A stretch of DNA of 64,000 nt from Flammulina velutipes (taxonomy: Eukaryota; Basidiomycota; Agaricomycetes; Agaricales; Physalacriaceae), in the NCBI GenBank assembly GCA_011800155.1, contig CM022369.1, positions 1,860,001 to 1,924,000 of the forward strand, given 5' to 3'. The position numbers and the translations under genes are program-made. Positions 1 through 11,984 of this stretch are shown piece after piece; position 1 is the stretch's first letter; every line of letters begins with the position of its first letter. The notes beneath the pieces were generated by a model. That model did no database searches and had not been told where the DNA came from. It saw nothing but the letters and a program-made list of their open reading frames with translations.

Positions 1-2063
1 AGGAAATTCATCGTGTAACGGTTACCGTCGTTTCGCGACTTGAAATTGCGATTGAAACTGGTCAATATCGCTGGAAATGACATGTTCAACGAACGTTTAC
101 AGGATAGATTTATGGCGTACCGTTCTCCTCGTCTTTGCCATCTGGCCTCTGCCATTGTCCAATACACGGGCCACAGGCATTAGCAAGAACGGTCGCACCA
201 ACACCTTCTAGAGTAGCAGTCACTTGATCGCGTTCCATAGTCGCGCGAATTTGTTCTGAACCAGGAGTGCACAGAAAAGGCACCTATAAAGACGGTCAGA
301 CTGAAATGTGTGCAACATATGACCCGGCTTGACCTTAGTCGTGAGGCCGGCTTCGGTAGCCTGGCGAGCTAGGTCTGCAACACTTGTCTTCAAAACGTCA
401 GTACGGATAACACCATACATTCGTGAATGAACTAACCATGTCTTCGTAGGAGCTGTTGGTACATGATCCAATGAGACTGGCACTAAGCTCGTCCTTCCAG
501 CCCTGCTGCTCAATGAACGAGGCAAATTTGGAAATCGGGGTCGCTAAGTCTGGTGTAAAAGGTCCATTTATTGTCGGTTCGAGTTCTGATAGGTTCTGAA
601 TAACTTCGTGTCAATAGAGACAACATGAGCTAGAAATACCCTTTCTTACGATCGTAATCACTTCGTCGTATTCTGCGCCATCGTCTGGACGCAAGAAACC
701 CGAAGCTGCTGCCTCGTCGGCTGCGTTTGCAACCGGTGTTCGACCAGTAGCTCGAAGATAAGCACGCATATTGGCGGAGTATGGGAATGTCGATGTCGTG
801 GCGCCCACTTCAGCTCCCATATTGGCTATTGTTGCCAGCCCTTGGTATTCCTTAGTATCTCATACATCAGTGAGACCATGTATGACTCACCTGTGCAAGA
901 CTGATTCTCAACGCCAGCACCGAAGTATTCGAGTATTCGACCGGTACCGCCCTTCGAGCTATATTAAGTTACAAACAAACCTGAACGTATTGACTTGTAC
1001 TCACGCGCACTGATAACTTTCCTGCGACGTGAAGGATCAAGTCCTTTGGTGTAGACCATCCGTTGAGTTTGCCAGTAAGATGAATACCTGAAAGCAAGAT
1101 AGTGAGGAACATTTCACACAGAGACGCATAGAAATCCTACCGACAACCTGAGGGGCTTTCAATTCCCAAGGCGTTCCCGTCATAGCATCAACAGCATCAG
1201 CGCCGCCTACACCAATGGCAAGCATCCCAAGACCTCCAGCATTTGGTGTATGAGAGTCTGACGGCTGTCAATAAAGAACAGTCTAAGAGCGTAAGGTTCG
1301 TACCCGTCCCGAGCCTATGTCCGTTATTGTTTGAGAAAGGAAGAGGGATCAAAGTAGGAATAGAACACACATTAGCATTCCAGGAGCCGCATAGTTCTCC
1401 AAGACAATCTGATGAATAATGCCAGAACCAGGTTTCCAGAATTCAATCCCGTATTTGCGAGCAGCAGTCTCTAAAAAGTCGAATACCTCCTTGTTTGACA
1501 CGATTGCACGCTATATGTAGTCATAAGTTTGTGCGGGGAGGTATTTTGAGTAAATGGATACCTCAAGGTCAGACTTGGCACCTTCCACAGCTTGGATAAG
1601 GTGATCGCAATGTATACTGGTTGGTACCGCCGTTCGATCTAATCCTGCGCTCATGAATTGCAGCCTAGCCATGGTGTTTGTTTAGTCTATCGCAAATTCA
1701 GAGGAAATTCGCACAATGCCATTCTAGAGAACCTTTAGCATTCCAAGCAGTTTATGTGTGGTTTGTGACTCACTGAGCTGAAGCGTCCTGCATGGCGACC
1801 CTCTCAGGCTGAAGCTGAAGGTAAGTCTCTCCTCGCACGAGCCCATTCTCCAAAGCACTTTCGGGGTTGTGTAAATGGCTGTAGATAATCTTCTCTGCCA
1901 GCGTCAGAGGGCGTTTGAGGATTTGCCGAGATATTTCGAGATTCTGGATGAGATGTTGGTAGAGCGGTGTGATAGAGGAGCAATTTTTCTCCGGAAGCGG
2001 CGCATAAGTGGCAAAATGCGCTATGCGTGAGGATATCACGCGCTTCACCGAGTTTTGCAACAT
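1..2063 (-). CDS. ACO2: Aco2-type mitochondrial aconitase / homocitrate dehydratase (3' end beyond left edge)
   Basis: Aconitase-superfamily [4Fe-4S] hydro-lyase. Seen, N to C across many short introns: a basic mitochondrial-type leader, [100 protein letters not shown] and [19 protein letters not shown] at the edge. The Cys residues of CTNSS and CGPC are cluster ligands in the family. [19 protein letters not shown] and the [11 protein letters not shown] tail fit the fungal Aco2 branch, which in yeast acts on homocitrate in lysine synthesis, better than Aco1 of the TCA cycle. The start ATG at 2063 precedes the leader. The intron between TTK and VPFLCTPG has an unusual GTCAAG donor. The C-terminal swivel domain lies outside the window. 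Family is certain; Aco2 versus Aco1 is inferred from signature residues. Confidence 0.9.
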
Positions 2064-2262
2064 TTTGCGGGGCGGAATGCGCCTCGAATGAAGAGAGAAG
2101 GAAAGCTGCTCAAATCATTTGCAAATCAAAATGAGTCCGAAAGTCCGAAATGCTAATTGATGCGAACAAAAGAATGAATATGATTGGCTATTGGGCTCAT
2201 GTCAGGTTGTGGCGCAGATAAAAGTACAGATCCATAAGTGCGTAAATACATAAATGCCAATG

Positions 2263-3947
2263 TTATGAAGAGGGCGTCCCAGCAAGTTCAGGGTATAGTG
2301 CCATGACTATCCTATCTAGCAGAATCACCACTAGATGTACATTGCATGCTTGGTTTGAGAGAGGCTCGATTGCCAACTGGAGCGTAGAGGATGTATCAGG
2401 CCCCAGAAGAACCGGCAAGGCATGGGCTGTAAAAATATTAGATGACGAATACACAGGTAGGCTGATACGCACAAGCACTACCTTTCCCGCGCCACGCCAG
2501 CAATTTGGCGTGTGTCGCCGCCTGCTCTTGAGGCGTTGGGTCCGGAGGAGTGACACCAGGATAGCCAGTGGGAAATAGATTCCGCTTTGCGATGCGTACA
2601 ATGTTTAAGACCAAGTCAGGAGACAGTGTCCTACATATGATGAACGGTATGAATCTCGAAAGGATCTATTGTGAGTCGGAAGGCAAGACAAGTGAGGATA
2701 CACTGACTTGTCCAAGAAGGGCATGAAAAAGGAGGCCATCATTTGAGCAGTATTTCCGATTATACTTGCTGCGTACCGCTCTTTCATAGAAAATATTTCA
2801 GAAACCATCATGAGAGGCGCTTGTAAGTAGGCCTTGCGTCCCAACGTCGTGTGTGTGCTATTGATAACCGATGAAGGTGAAGGGGCGGCATTGAGACTTG
2901 ATGTGACTGAAGACGATGCTGAAGGAGCACGGGAGAGAGAAAGCGGAGAAATTTGAGTGACAGAATTCGAAGAAGTATTCCTCTCGACGATAGTAGGGAA
3001 TGCAATGTCATCTGGCTTGGGTGACGTCTCTTCGGGAGTTGATGACTGGTTAACAAGTTTGATGGTATGAACCGCCTGCTTGTACGCCTGTATCATAGAT
3101 AGACATGCTCCGGAGATGGTTTGAACGGCCGAGAGGAACAATATGATGAGAGAGTGAAAGGAGAAAGGATTTGAGGACGACGGCGACGGTGGCTTGGTTG
3201 ACTGTAACAGAAGGACGATGAGAATGGACATGAGCAGAATTGATAAGCAAGTACCTGGGCTACAGATGGCTGCGGGCCCAAGAGATCCACGATGGTCTTT
3301 TCGATGAACCACGGCTGCGTGATTTTGGGTATGATGTCGGTCATCACTATCTTGAGAATGATTTCTCGGACGATGGTGCGCTCTGGCTCTGCAGCAGAGT
3401 CCACTGAAGGGAGGCTAGCATGAAGAATATGATCGACAACTTGACGAAAGTACACCTCGTCAAGCTGACCGTCCGAAGAGACTGCGATGTGCGGCTGGAG
3501 CTGGTGAAAAAGCTGGGAAAGGGACAGAGCACCACCAGCAGCGTAAGAAGTAGCCATCTTTGAGTTTGCGCTGCGATAATCACGATAGTGTTGAATGACT
3601 ATGAGTGGGATATCGTTGCAGAGAAGGTCTGCGAAATCTACAGCCAGTGTTTGAGTTTCCAGGCGCTGGACGACATGTGTCACTATACGAGTTATCTCGG
3701 GGAGAAACTCCTTGTCGTAGCGGGTTATCTTTGTCCACCACGGATTAACAAAGGCGCGCAAAGCGAGCGCGATGAACTCGTATAGCTCTGCATTGAGTTC
3801 TGGAGGAACGGGGGAGTTGAGGAGAGGCGGTAGATCATCCGAGGCCAGGTTTGGAAAGAGAATGCGTTTAGCGAGAGACACATGCTGTGGTCTACTCGTC
3901 GGCGATCGCGTTGAGGATGCCCTTTGGGACGTGATGGAAATAGGCAT
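2263..3947 (-). CDS. PXA-domain (sorting-nexin-associated) protein
   Basis: Likely membrane-trafficking protein. The N-terminal half (about residues 25-240) reads as a PXA domain: LAKRILFPNL, then ELYEFIALALRAFVNPWW, then ITRIVTHVVQRLE with DLLCNDIPLIVIQHYRDYR. PXA is the domain found N-terminal in the SNX13/Mdm1 group and in small fungal PXA-only proteins. A Ser/Thr/Pro-rich linker follows. The C-terminus reads VRIAKRNLFPTGYPG and, after a short intron, ends with CNVHLVVILLDRIVMALYPEL, which resembles the C-terminal helices of fungal PXA proteins. I see no PX or RGS domain. The start is the ATG at 3947. Upstream lies a divergent gene whose ATG is 150 bp away. At least three introns. Family is confident; the cellular role is inferred. 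Confidence 0.75.
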
Positions 3948-4097
3948 CGCCAAAAGTCACACTTTCAGTCACGCTCGCAACCTCCTTTACGCCGTCGTAA
4001 GCTTTCGATCAACGCCCTGTCGTCTCTATGTCGCGACTCTAAAAAATTTAAACAGCATTTCAAAGTCACTCCTTGACGCCCACTTTCGTTTTTTTTA
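3948..4097. promoter_or_regulatory. Divergent promoter, PXA gene / one-TM protein gene
   Basis: The two start codons face away from each other with 150 bp between them. The segment ends on the right in a T-run just before the ATG at 4098. No clear TATA box is visible. Confidence 0.6.
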
Positions 4098-5220
4098 ATG
4101 CATCTCACCCCTCGGGCCGCTGATGGTTCTGGTCTGTCGCGCCAGAACACCATCATCATCGCCGTCAGTTGCGGTATAGGCGGCATCGTTCTTCTAGGCG
4201 TCCTCATACGGTTCATTCGTCTGCAGCTAGCTCGCTCAGCCCAAAGTCCTGTTCCGTTGCCTCCAGTGCAGCCCCTCGCACATCATCGGGAACACCAGCT
4301 CTCCAAGTTTTACAGTACAAGCCGACCAGGGACTCTATACAATCCATCGACGATTGAAGTACATCCTTCATTTCCATCGTCGCTACATGGCAGCGATTCC
4401 TACCTCCTCGGCACAGACAGCCCGTCTACTCCGTCACGATATGCCAGCTCACTTGGGTGTGATACCGGCGAGAACGTCTCATTGAACTCTTCACCAATGG
4501 CTGCCATGGACCTCAATCTTCCCAATCCAAGCTTCCATGGTCACGGCAAGAACTCGAGCACCATTTCTCTCACATCCAGTGACGTTCACGATTCGTCCCC
4601 TACCGACACATCTTCGTCTATGTCTCATACGTCCTACGGTTTTACTCGTAGTCAGCAACGTTCGCAGTCCTCCCACCGCTCTCGGCCGCTTTCCATGACA
4701 TCAACCAGTACCTCACTGTCAAAGTCAAGCCGCACGACCATGCGCAGCGGAACGCCACATGCTCCACACAACAACATCCAAATTATGCTCCCTGCGCCAC
4801 TTGGGCCCACCTTTCAGCCAACAAGCCGTCTGTGGAACCGAACATTTTCCGAGTCGGAGAGTTCCAGTTCCAACCGCTCTAGCGTGGTAGACCAGTGGGC
4901 TCCGAAGACATTCAGGTCGGAGGGCTCACCTGTGAGCCGACTCCCACATCCTATCACCAGTAAGTCAATCTTATATTCTGTCTGTGTGGACTTGCATACA
5001 ATTCTATCTAGGCAACCACCGTCGTTCGACATCATCACAACGGAGTTCACGTAGCCAATCCCTTCCCCGAATGCATCGCCAAAACAACACCACTCATTCT
5101 GCCTCGCCTTCGCATTACTCTCCTGCGTCCTCTCCTATCACCTCTCCCTCTACGCAAGAGTCACCCCCACCCGTCCCCAGGGTGCCATCTATGTATGTAC
5201 ATCAAGAGAGGATTGTGTAG
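4098..5220 (+). CDS. Single-pass membrane protein with Ser-rich cytoplasmic tail, unknown function
   Basis: Not recognised. The ATG at 4098 opens a protein with one strong hydrophobic segment at about residues 19-38 (IIIAVSCGIGGIVLLGVLIRF) followed by basic residues. This topology puts the long tail in the cytoplasm by the positive-inside rule. The tail of about 300 residues is rich in Ser, Thr and Pro with several SP/TP sites and no recognisable fold. One intron of about 50 nt (from about 4962 to 5011, GTAAGT to CTAG) joins HPITS to NHRRSTSSQRS. The frame then runs to a TAG at 5218-5220. It resembles the unclassified one-TM phosphorylatable proteins common in agaricomycetes. Confidence 0.65.
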
Positions 5221-6284
5221 TATTCGGTCTTTCACGCCTCGAGGAGTAGGACATTCTGAAGATATTATCTTCTTCTAGTCATCAACGTACAACACCACTA
5301 GCTGTAATTTTGACAACGTTAATGTACAAGACAAATCCAGAGCAATTTTTTCTCTGCAAACTCTTCGAGGAGACATGTGGATGACTGATTGACAGTCATG
5401 GTAATTCTGGACCATAAGTAATCAAACTATAGTCCATTGGCACTCCATACTCTCATACCACGAGAACTTGGACGTAAATCTCTACTTGCTCGTACGCGCT
5501 TCACAAATTCATTGTTGGCAACACCATTTCACGAAAGACGCGTTACATCCCTTCAAGGGGAATGGGACCGAAACAGAAGGGAAATGAAAGACACGATTTC
5601 AGATAATGAGCCACTACGTCGGCCAAGCGCTAGCGCAGAGGGTAACTGTGGCGTACATTGTTTATTGTGCCGCGCGGGTAACGTTGGCATGACGATGACA
5701 ATATCCGTGCTTCCCTCGAGCCTCCTCACTCTGAAAGAATATGGGAGAGATTATGTAGGCCAGATGATACGCCAGATCCAGAGGCCCAAAACCCTACACA
5801 AGCGCCTCGAGGATACGAAGTTGGATGCAGTCCACCGTGCCTGGGACCTGATACATCCGAAAGTTCCAAAGTAGAAAACCTTCATTTTTTTAGCTGTTCA
5901 GTTGTTGGTAATAACGAAGAGGCGATGGTTTCATGGGGCGCGCAGCCGAACGGCCGAAGCCCGAGACCGAGTGAAGAGAGAACGCGAGGCACTGTGACTA
6001 TTGTCAGAGGTCTGTCCACGTAGCAAGAAGAATGAGTTTGGCGAATGCCCTTCTTAATGGACCGCAGCAATGTCCTATAAAGCGTGCCATTGTTCATGGG
6101 CCACAGCAGACCACAGCGCTTGGACCCACATCGCCCTCATAACACCGCAAACACGCACAAATAACAGAGTTGGAGGTTGTTGATTTACCGCGACGGTCCA
6201 AACGCTTTATCTTTCTTTTCTCTCCTCTTCTCTCTATCTCTAATACACGCTGGGCGTGTCCGTGTCCCGCGTTTCTATCAAGCC
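5221..6284. other. Intergenic stretch with one doubtful reading frame
   Basis: About 1.06 kb between the one-TM protein and the phosphatase. The right part (about 6190-6284) is pyrimidine-rich and looks like a fungal promoter/leader. A plus-strand frame stays open from about 5437 to 5874 (stop TAG), but it has no good ATG near its 5' end and its product matches no family I know. I treat it as unsupported. Confidence 0.4.
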
Positions 6285-8264
6285 ATGGCACACAGAAAAA
6301 AAGCTCCTGCTGGTCTGCGCATCAACACACCGAGCAATCCCTCATTTCCCTCTACGATTGTGGAGACGAAGGAGAGCTTCAATTTGGAGGGAGATGGCGA
6401 CAAACGAAAACCCAAGAGGAACATGAAGAATCTGTCGCTCAATCTCGGGGCTAGCACTCCCAACAGCCCTACCAGCAGTGTCAAAAGTGGTCTCAGCAGC
6501 TTGTCGGCCCGGCCACCCCCTCCCCCTACTCCTAGCACGACCCGACACCGTCGTCCGTCTGTGGTGTCTCTACCCCCACCCAACACCGCCTCGCTAGTCA
6601 ACACCAAGGAAAACGTCGACCAGGACAGCATACCCTACGCTGACGGTCCTGTGCAGATCATGCCCGGCATCTGGCTCGGCTCAGAGGACAATGCCCGCGA
6701 TTTTCAAGGTCTGGCAGAGCGCAAGATCAAGGCCATCCTCAACGTCGCCAAGGAGGTCGCATCCCCATTCGACAACGTCCCCGCCAAGCCGCTCCGTTCT
6801 GTTGTCTCTACCCCCAATCTCGCACAAAAACACAGCACAGACACGTACTGTCCACCGCATTTGGCTAGCGGGAGACCCGGAGTGCATTACCTGAAGCTAC
6901 TCTGGAGCCACGGACAGCAGGATCTCGTCAAGGGCGGATTTCCTGAGGCGATGGCGTTTGCTGATGCGGCCGCCCAAAGGGGTGACGGCATCCTAATTCA
7001 CTGTCAGTGCGGGATTTCGAGGTCAGCGACAATGGTCATTGCGTTGGTAATGCGGGCGGCAGCAACCCGCTCGCCCAATGTTCCAGACCATGTGTGGTCG
7101 CTCAAGGGAATGCAGGCGGCTTATGATTATGTCAAGGAGAAGAGCACATGCATAGGTCCCAACATGTCGTGCGTGTCTTTTTCATCGCATCTGTTGGCAC
7201 ACCGTTAACCTTTTGTTAGTTTGATTTATCAGTTGTTGGACTACGAGCGCAAGCTGAGTGGGGGATCAGATTCGGAGACGAGTTCAGTCGTGGATGAGGA
7301 GGAGGAATGGGGACGAAGAAGACGTATGCTGGATGAGCAGGAGCAAGCGGCCGGAGACCAGGAGAGCACCCTGGTGATGGAGGAGGCGCATGCGCTGGAT
7401 CGAGCAATGGAGGATCGCGTTGCCTCACGCAGATCGAGTGCTTCTTCCCTTGGAATGGGTATGGGCGCTGCGTGGCGAAGTCGTTACGGCTACGATCGCA
7501 AACGCGCAGGCTCCGTGGCAAGCACGAGCAACAACAGCGTTATCAGCGAAGATCTTATTGAGGTCGACGAGGAACAGTCCTTGCTTGGTGTGGGCGGAGG
7601 CTTCACCGACGAGACTGGGAGTTTGTCGTCTGCCAACTCGCCTGATGACGATGGAACTTCGCGCTATCCGCCGCCTAGTGCGCCCGTATGGAAGACCAGC
7701 TTCCATGTACCACCTCCCCCAGCGTCTGCCACTAGGGCGACGTTCGACCTGGCTGCTCCCCCCAAAGGCAGGAGACGACCACCGAGACTCCTTGCTCCTG
7801 TTCCATCGTCTCCACCGAACATTGTGCTAGACAAACGGACTGCCTCTCCCGACAACGAAGACGCGAATGTGGTACTCGTACCTGTGATAACGCAGACTGC
7901 GCCATCGCCCGCGACCGCAGCTCCTCCAAGAAAGTTATCTCTACGCATGCGCAGCGATTCCCGTAAACCAGCGCCACCGCCTTTGCATCTACGCCTTCAA
8001 AAGTCGAATTCCTCGCAGAGTGTGTCGAGCATGCAGACACCTTCACAGACATTGTTTGTGTTCCCCCCTTCCCCTACCCTGCGTACACCGTCAACCATGA
8101 CGCTGTCGAACATGGCCAGTGGGGTGCCATTCCCTTTGATGACACCCCGTGTGTCAACGTTCCGAGCACATGGGCGTACACGGAGTTTCATTGGGATCGC
8201 TGCGCCGCCAACACCCACCACAGCGTTCACAAAAGTCGATGTCAGAGGTTATGTGCAGTCGTGA
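6285..8264 (+). CDS. Dual-specificity protein phosphatase, long fungal form
   Basis: Tyrosine/dual-specificity phosphatase that would dephosphorylate Tyr/Thr, plausibly on a MAP kinase. CDS joins 6285-7168 and 7220-8264 (642 residues). The intron starts GTGCGT, ends GTTAG and restores NMS-LIYQLLDYE. The first ATG in frame is at 6285. Seen: a Pro/Ser-rich N-terminus, DGPVQIMPGIWLGSEDNA starting the DSP fold, then the active-site loop HCQCGISRS with nucleophile Cys240 and phosphate-binding Arg246. The C-terminal 350 residues are disordered, Ser/Pro-rich and partly acidic. This layout resembles the Msg5/Pmp1 type of fungal MAPK phosphatases more than the small VHR type. Catalytic function is well supported; the substrate is inferred. 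Confidence 0.9.
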
Positions 8265-8491
8265 ATTTATTATCTTATTTCTCCGGTTTTCGCAAGTGGA
8301 TTTTATTTCAATGCTGTGACTCTTGCTGTATTTTTACATGTTGTTTTGGATAGCTTTTCTTTTCCCCCCACGGACTGTCCTTACATTTACTGCTTCTTTT
8401 TCTCGTTTCGGTTAGAGTGTATGATTAGTGAAGTCGTTTTTATTGTTTCTTTGCTTATGCGGTACTGTTATTATGCTGGCCATGTCTCTGT

Positions 8492-9029
8492 TCAAATCTC
8501 AAAAACTTCCGACTCCGCCAACTGATTGTTCGCCAACTTGTCCTCAACCTCTCTGCTTTTTCTCGCCACAACTTCCTCAAACCACTCGGCAGATTCATCA
8601 CGGTCCAGAATTCCCTTCGCCTTCATCTGCTCAATAACACGCATGACCCAGGTCCTACACGTCAGACCGTTGTCCCTATTCTCTTTGAGTGTTTTGTACC
8701 CAAGCGTGTTGAACGCATTCCCCGCAATCTCCCTAACGATTTCTTCCCGAGTGCGCCACCTCGCGGTATCCAAGGATTTTGAAAAAGGCGAAGATCATGA
8801 TGCAGCCGTCCCGGAATGTTTTTATCGGTTCGTTTTGAACGTCAATCTGGACGCTCTCGTAGTAGGGAGACCCAGAAGCCGAGGGAACCTCGTTCCATTG
8901 ATAGGTGGTGACGCGCTCCATGGCATCTGTAATGTAGATGACCCAGTGGAACTTTCCGGGAAGGGCGAAGATCTGTGAAGTGGCAGTGTACATGCTTGAG
9001 GCATCGAGCGCAACTATCGGATTCGCCAT
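8492..9029 (-). pseudogene. Small DUF7770-like protein gene with apparent +1 frameshift
   Basis: The ATG at 9029 opens MANPIVALDASSMYTATSQI followed by FHWVIYITD and runs to CIMIFAFFKI. The reading then leaves frame. The next frame continues with SLDTARWRTREEIVREIAGN, NGLTCRTWVMRVIEQMKAKGIL and stops at 8492. Together they resemble small fungal DUF7770-type proteins, with an FHW strand pair early and a GCRxW-like helix late (family tentative). No GT-AG intron joins the two frames in phase. Removing one T from the TTTTT run at about 8781-8785 would make one clean frame, so a one-base insertion is the simplest explanation. Whether this is a sequence error, a real frameshift or an unseen intron cannot be told here. 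Confidence 0.5.
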
Positions 9030-9250
9030 GATGAGGGGAACGAGTGGTGGTTTGAGTTGAACCGTGGGAAGCTTTCTAGTTGGTCACACACGCATACACG
9101 TCGCTTCAACTTCGTTTCATTTCATTTAGTACAGAGTACCCAGTGCAAGTCCCATAAAATTACAGCCCGGGATGACCGTAGATCGTCGATTATTATGTCG
9201 TTAACAAGGTAATGCAAAAACTCCGATGCTTTCAGTTAACGATTCCCTAT

Positions 9251-11064
9251 TCACAAGTCAACACCTTTGAGCCACCGATTTAGCATCTCCAGAGACTCCT
9301 TTGGCTTATCATATGGTACCTATGCGAAGAAAACCAGTCAGATTCAAGACAAAAGTTGCAGCTTGCACTTACCATATGACCCGCACCATCTACAGTGGCG
9401 AATGTAAACGCCCCCGAGCTCTTCGTCATACCTGCTCTTTTCCCATTGACAGTCCATTCTTTCAGTTCCTTCCCAACGAACTCTTTACTCCCTGTCCACT
9501 CCAGCGCCTCCGCCCACTTTAAGTTGCCAACCCAATTACATATGTAGTCGTACGTCCCGACATATGCCAGAACCTTCACACCTCGCTCCAGCAATGCTCC
9601 GACGTACAATTGAGTCTGCCGGTACTCATCCTGTGTTGCCGCGAATGCCACACCGACCTCAAAAGAAACGACGGAGAAATTCTTGCCAATGAGGTGCGCA
9701 TCGACACCCAGTTCAGCCTGGATAGTTGCGTTGGAGAGGAAAGCTGTGATATGCCTGTGTAACAATTCAGGCCAATTCGAGGTAACGAGAGAGCGCTTAC
9801 TTCGTCATAGGAAAGCAAAGGGTATCCTCGATAACACCCTCGCACTGTTTGCTCATGTCATATGGGTTTAGCCCTACATTAAACAGTCAGTACAATATGC
9901 TGCACATGCTGAAATTTACACACCGGTTTTACTAAAGGGAGTATCGATACCCTCCTGACACACGAGCATAGCAGCACCGCAGCTGATACTATCGAACACA
10001 TCCACACATGCTTCTTTCAGCCACTTGGTACATCGCGTAACCTGATAATACCGTGTCAATCGGAGGTCATTGAACATGAGCCTGATACATACAATTTGTT
10101 TCATTTGGACGCATTGACTGTGCTTCTGCGTCAGCGCAGCCAGGACGAATTGAAATAAAGACTCACGATATGCTCAAAACCGGCGGAACGGACGCACCTA
10201 AGCAGCTCATATCGTAGTACGACAATACCATCGAGGTAAACTCCGTCAGCCCGTTGCCTATCAGCACCGATGATAGGTTTACAGGCGTCATGCCTTGTTC
10301 GACCAGGTAAGCATTCTGGTCGTAGATCTCAGACGCAAACAGCGGGAGGTAGCGGCCCTATTACAAATGAGCAATTAAGACTTGACAGATAGGAAGGAAT
10401 CTCACTCCATACGACTCGCCAGACAGGTGAAATGCGCGTCCTTTGAACGTAGTAAAATGTTCGAAAAAGATAGCTACAAACGCAGCAATATCACGGGCAG
10501 CTTCTTCCGTTGTCGACTACGACAAAGATACCAATCAGCCTGTGAGAAGCCAATTATATAACCACTTACCACAGTTTCCCCGTACTCGGCGTAGGAGAAA
10601 CCCACACCAATAGGCTGGTCGACGAAGAAGATGTTAGCATTGGAGTTCCAGGACTCTTTATGGAACTTTGGTCCCTCAGCGTCAAGCACGCGGCAAGGCC
10701 CAAGCTCCATGAACAGTCCGAGAGAGCTTGATCCACCGGGGCCGCCGTTTGTCCAAAATACGACGTCGTCTCGGTCAGGATCGCTCCGACTCTCGAAAAA
10801 GTAGAAAAAGAGGTGACGAGCCTCTATGTCGATGTAGCCTGTGTATGCAGGAACGGTGCCATCGCAGAAGGTGTCGCTCTTCTTGATACGCACAGCGTGC
10901 CTTGGGAAAGCAGGGTGGGTGAGGGTAGTATGCTCGTATGGAGAGAGAACATGGAGATGTTCAAGAGGTGTGAAAAGCCCAGCATCGTACGACGCGTCAT
11001 TTTGCAGCCTCAGATTCTGTGCCAGAGAGAATCCAACCAGCGTAGCCAGACCAAGGAGCCGCAT
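9251..11064 (-). CDS. Secreted/vacuolar serine carboxypeptidase (peptidase S10)
   Basis: Serine carboxypeptidase that removes C-terminal residues from peptides in the vacuole or outside the cell. The ATG at 11064 starts a signal peptide ([16 protein letters not shown]); an upstream in-frame extension has no ATG. Seen in order: [21 protein letters not shown] (oxyanion/substrate region), [16 protein letters not shown], catalytic Ser in LSGESYG ending an exon near 10408, catalytic Asp in [14 protein letters not shown], and catalytic His in [13 protein letters not shown]. The stop TGA lies at 9251. At least eight short introns. Length and motif order fit carboxypeptidase Y-like S10 enzymes; all three triad residues are present. 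Vacuolar versus secreted location is not decided by the sequence. Confidence 0.92.
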
Positions 11065-11208
11065 CTTCAGCTGTATAGATTTCAGACAGTGATGGTACAA
11101 GCGCAAGACGCGTTCTTCGGGACGATCGGGCCGAGGCTAAACTACTAACGCGCCACACTGCGACGTTCTTGATTATACTTAAAGGCGAATATAAGTCCAA
11201 TTTCCACT

Positions 11209-11926
11209 TTACTTGAAAACTCTGCCCATTCCACTCTTGACTGCTCCTGCTAGAATATTTCCACCCATGCTTCCTAGAGAACCGAGCCCAAGGAAACCGC
11301 CGGTGAGGTTGTTGGCCCAGCGCTGTTTCGCATCGCGGTCGGCATATGTGAAGCCGATAGCATTCGTGTAGTTGAATACGAGGGCAAGGATGATGATGGG
11401 TATAAATTCGATAGAAAATTTGAGGAATGAGACGATGAGGAGGACAGACCAGAGGCAGGGAAAAGTGTACAGTGCTATCCAAAACATTCTGTGCGTGTAT
11501 AATGAGAATTGATGTCAAAAGTGTAGCAAAGACGTACTTGTCGTCGACTTTATTCGCTGCACCTCTACTGGGATCGCGACTTTCAAAGACCCAGTAACTC
11601 TCGCCGTCGTCGTCGACCTGGTTCCAAAAGCGAAGCCCGACAAGCATTCGTCCGGCGACGTTGCGGACGTTCCAGAAGTCGACCGCGAGGAGGACGACAA
11701 CTAGGACAGTTGAGAGTACGTAGTTGGAGGTGAAGAGACCTGCGAGGATATACACCAGCAGAGGTGTAATCCTGAATACGTAGAGAAGGAGGAGGATCAT
11801 TGGATGGGAAGACGCGCGCAGAATGGCGGATATGTCTGTGCCGCTTTCCTGATTCGAGGAGGATGTCGATTGGGTCACGGGAGGCGGGAGAGTGTCCGCG
11901 TCCGGCTCGATGAGCGGTGTGGACAT
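11209..11926 (-). CDS. TVP23: Golgi membrane protein Tvp23
   Basis: TVP23/FAM18 family protein of late-Golgi vesicles. The ATG at 11926 opens [16 protein letters not shown], then [20 protein letters not shown]. The family block [20 protein letters not shown] follows, then [11 protein letters not shown]. One intron (GTACGT to GCACAG, about 11489-11535) joins VDDK to [15 protein letters not shown]. The C-terminal part has further membrane segments and [19 protein letters not shown]. Four hydrophobic segments are visible, as in the family. The stop is TAA at 11209. The divergent neighbour starts only 58 bp away. Confidence 0.9.
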
Positions 11927-11984
11927 GGTCAAGGTGCGTGGCGTCACATGTCACACCAACTCTGATTCAATCACCATCATCACC
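11927..11984. promoter_or_regulatory. 58-bp divergent intergenic region, TVP23 / multi-TM protein
   Basis: Start codons at 11926 (minus) and 11985 (plus) leave 58 bp. Both 5' leaders and any shared promoter must lie in this segment or overlap the opposite coding region. The right half contains CACCATCATCACC just before the plus-strand ATG. Confidence 0.6.

Noticed and set aside
3588..4098. Plus-strand frames antisense to the PXA gene
   Set aside because: They mirror the conserved PXA coding region, start at non-ATG codons and carry no domain.
5437..5874. Open frame of about 145 codons on the plus strand
   Set aside because: No ATG near its 5' end, no family similarity and no intron context; likely chance.
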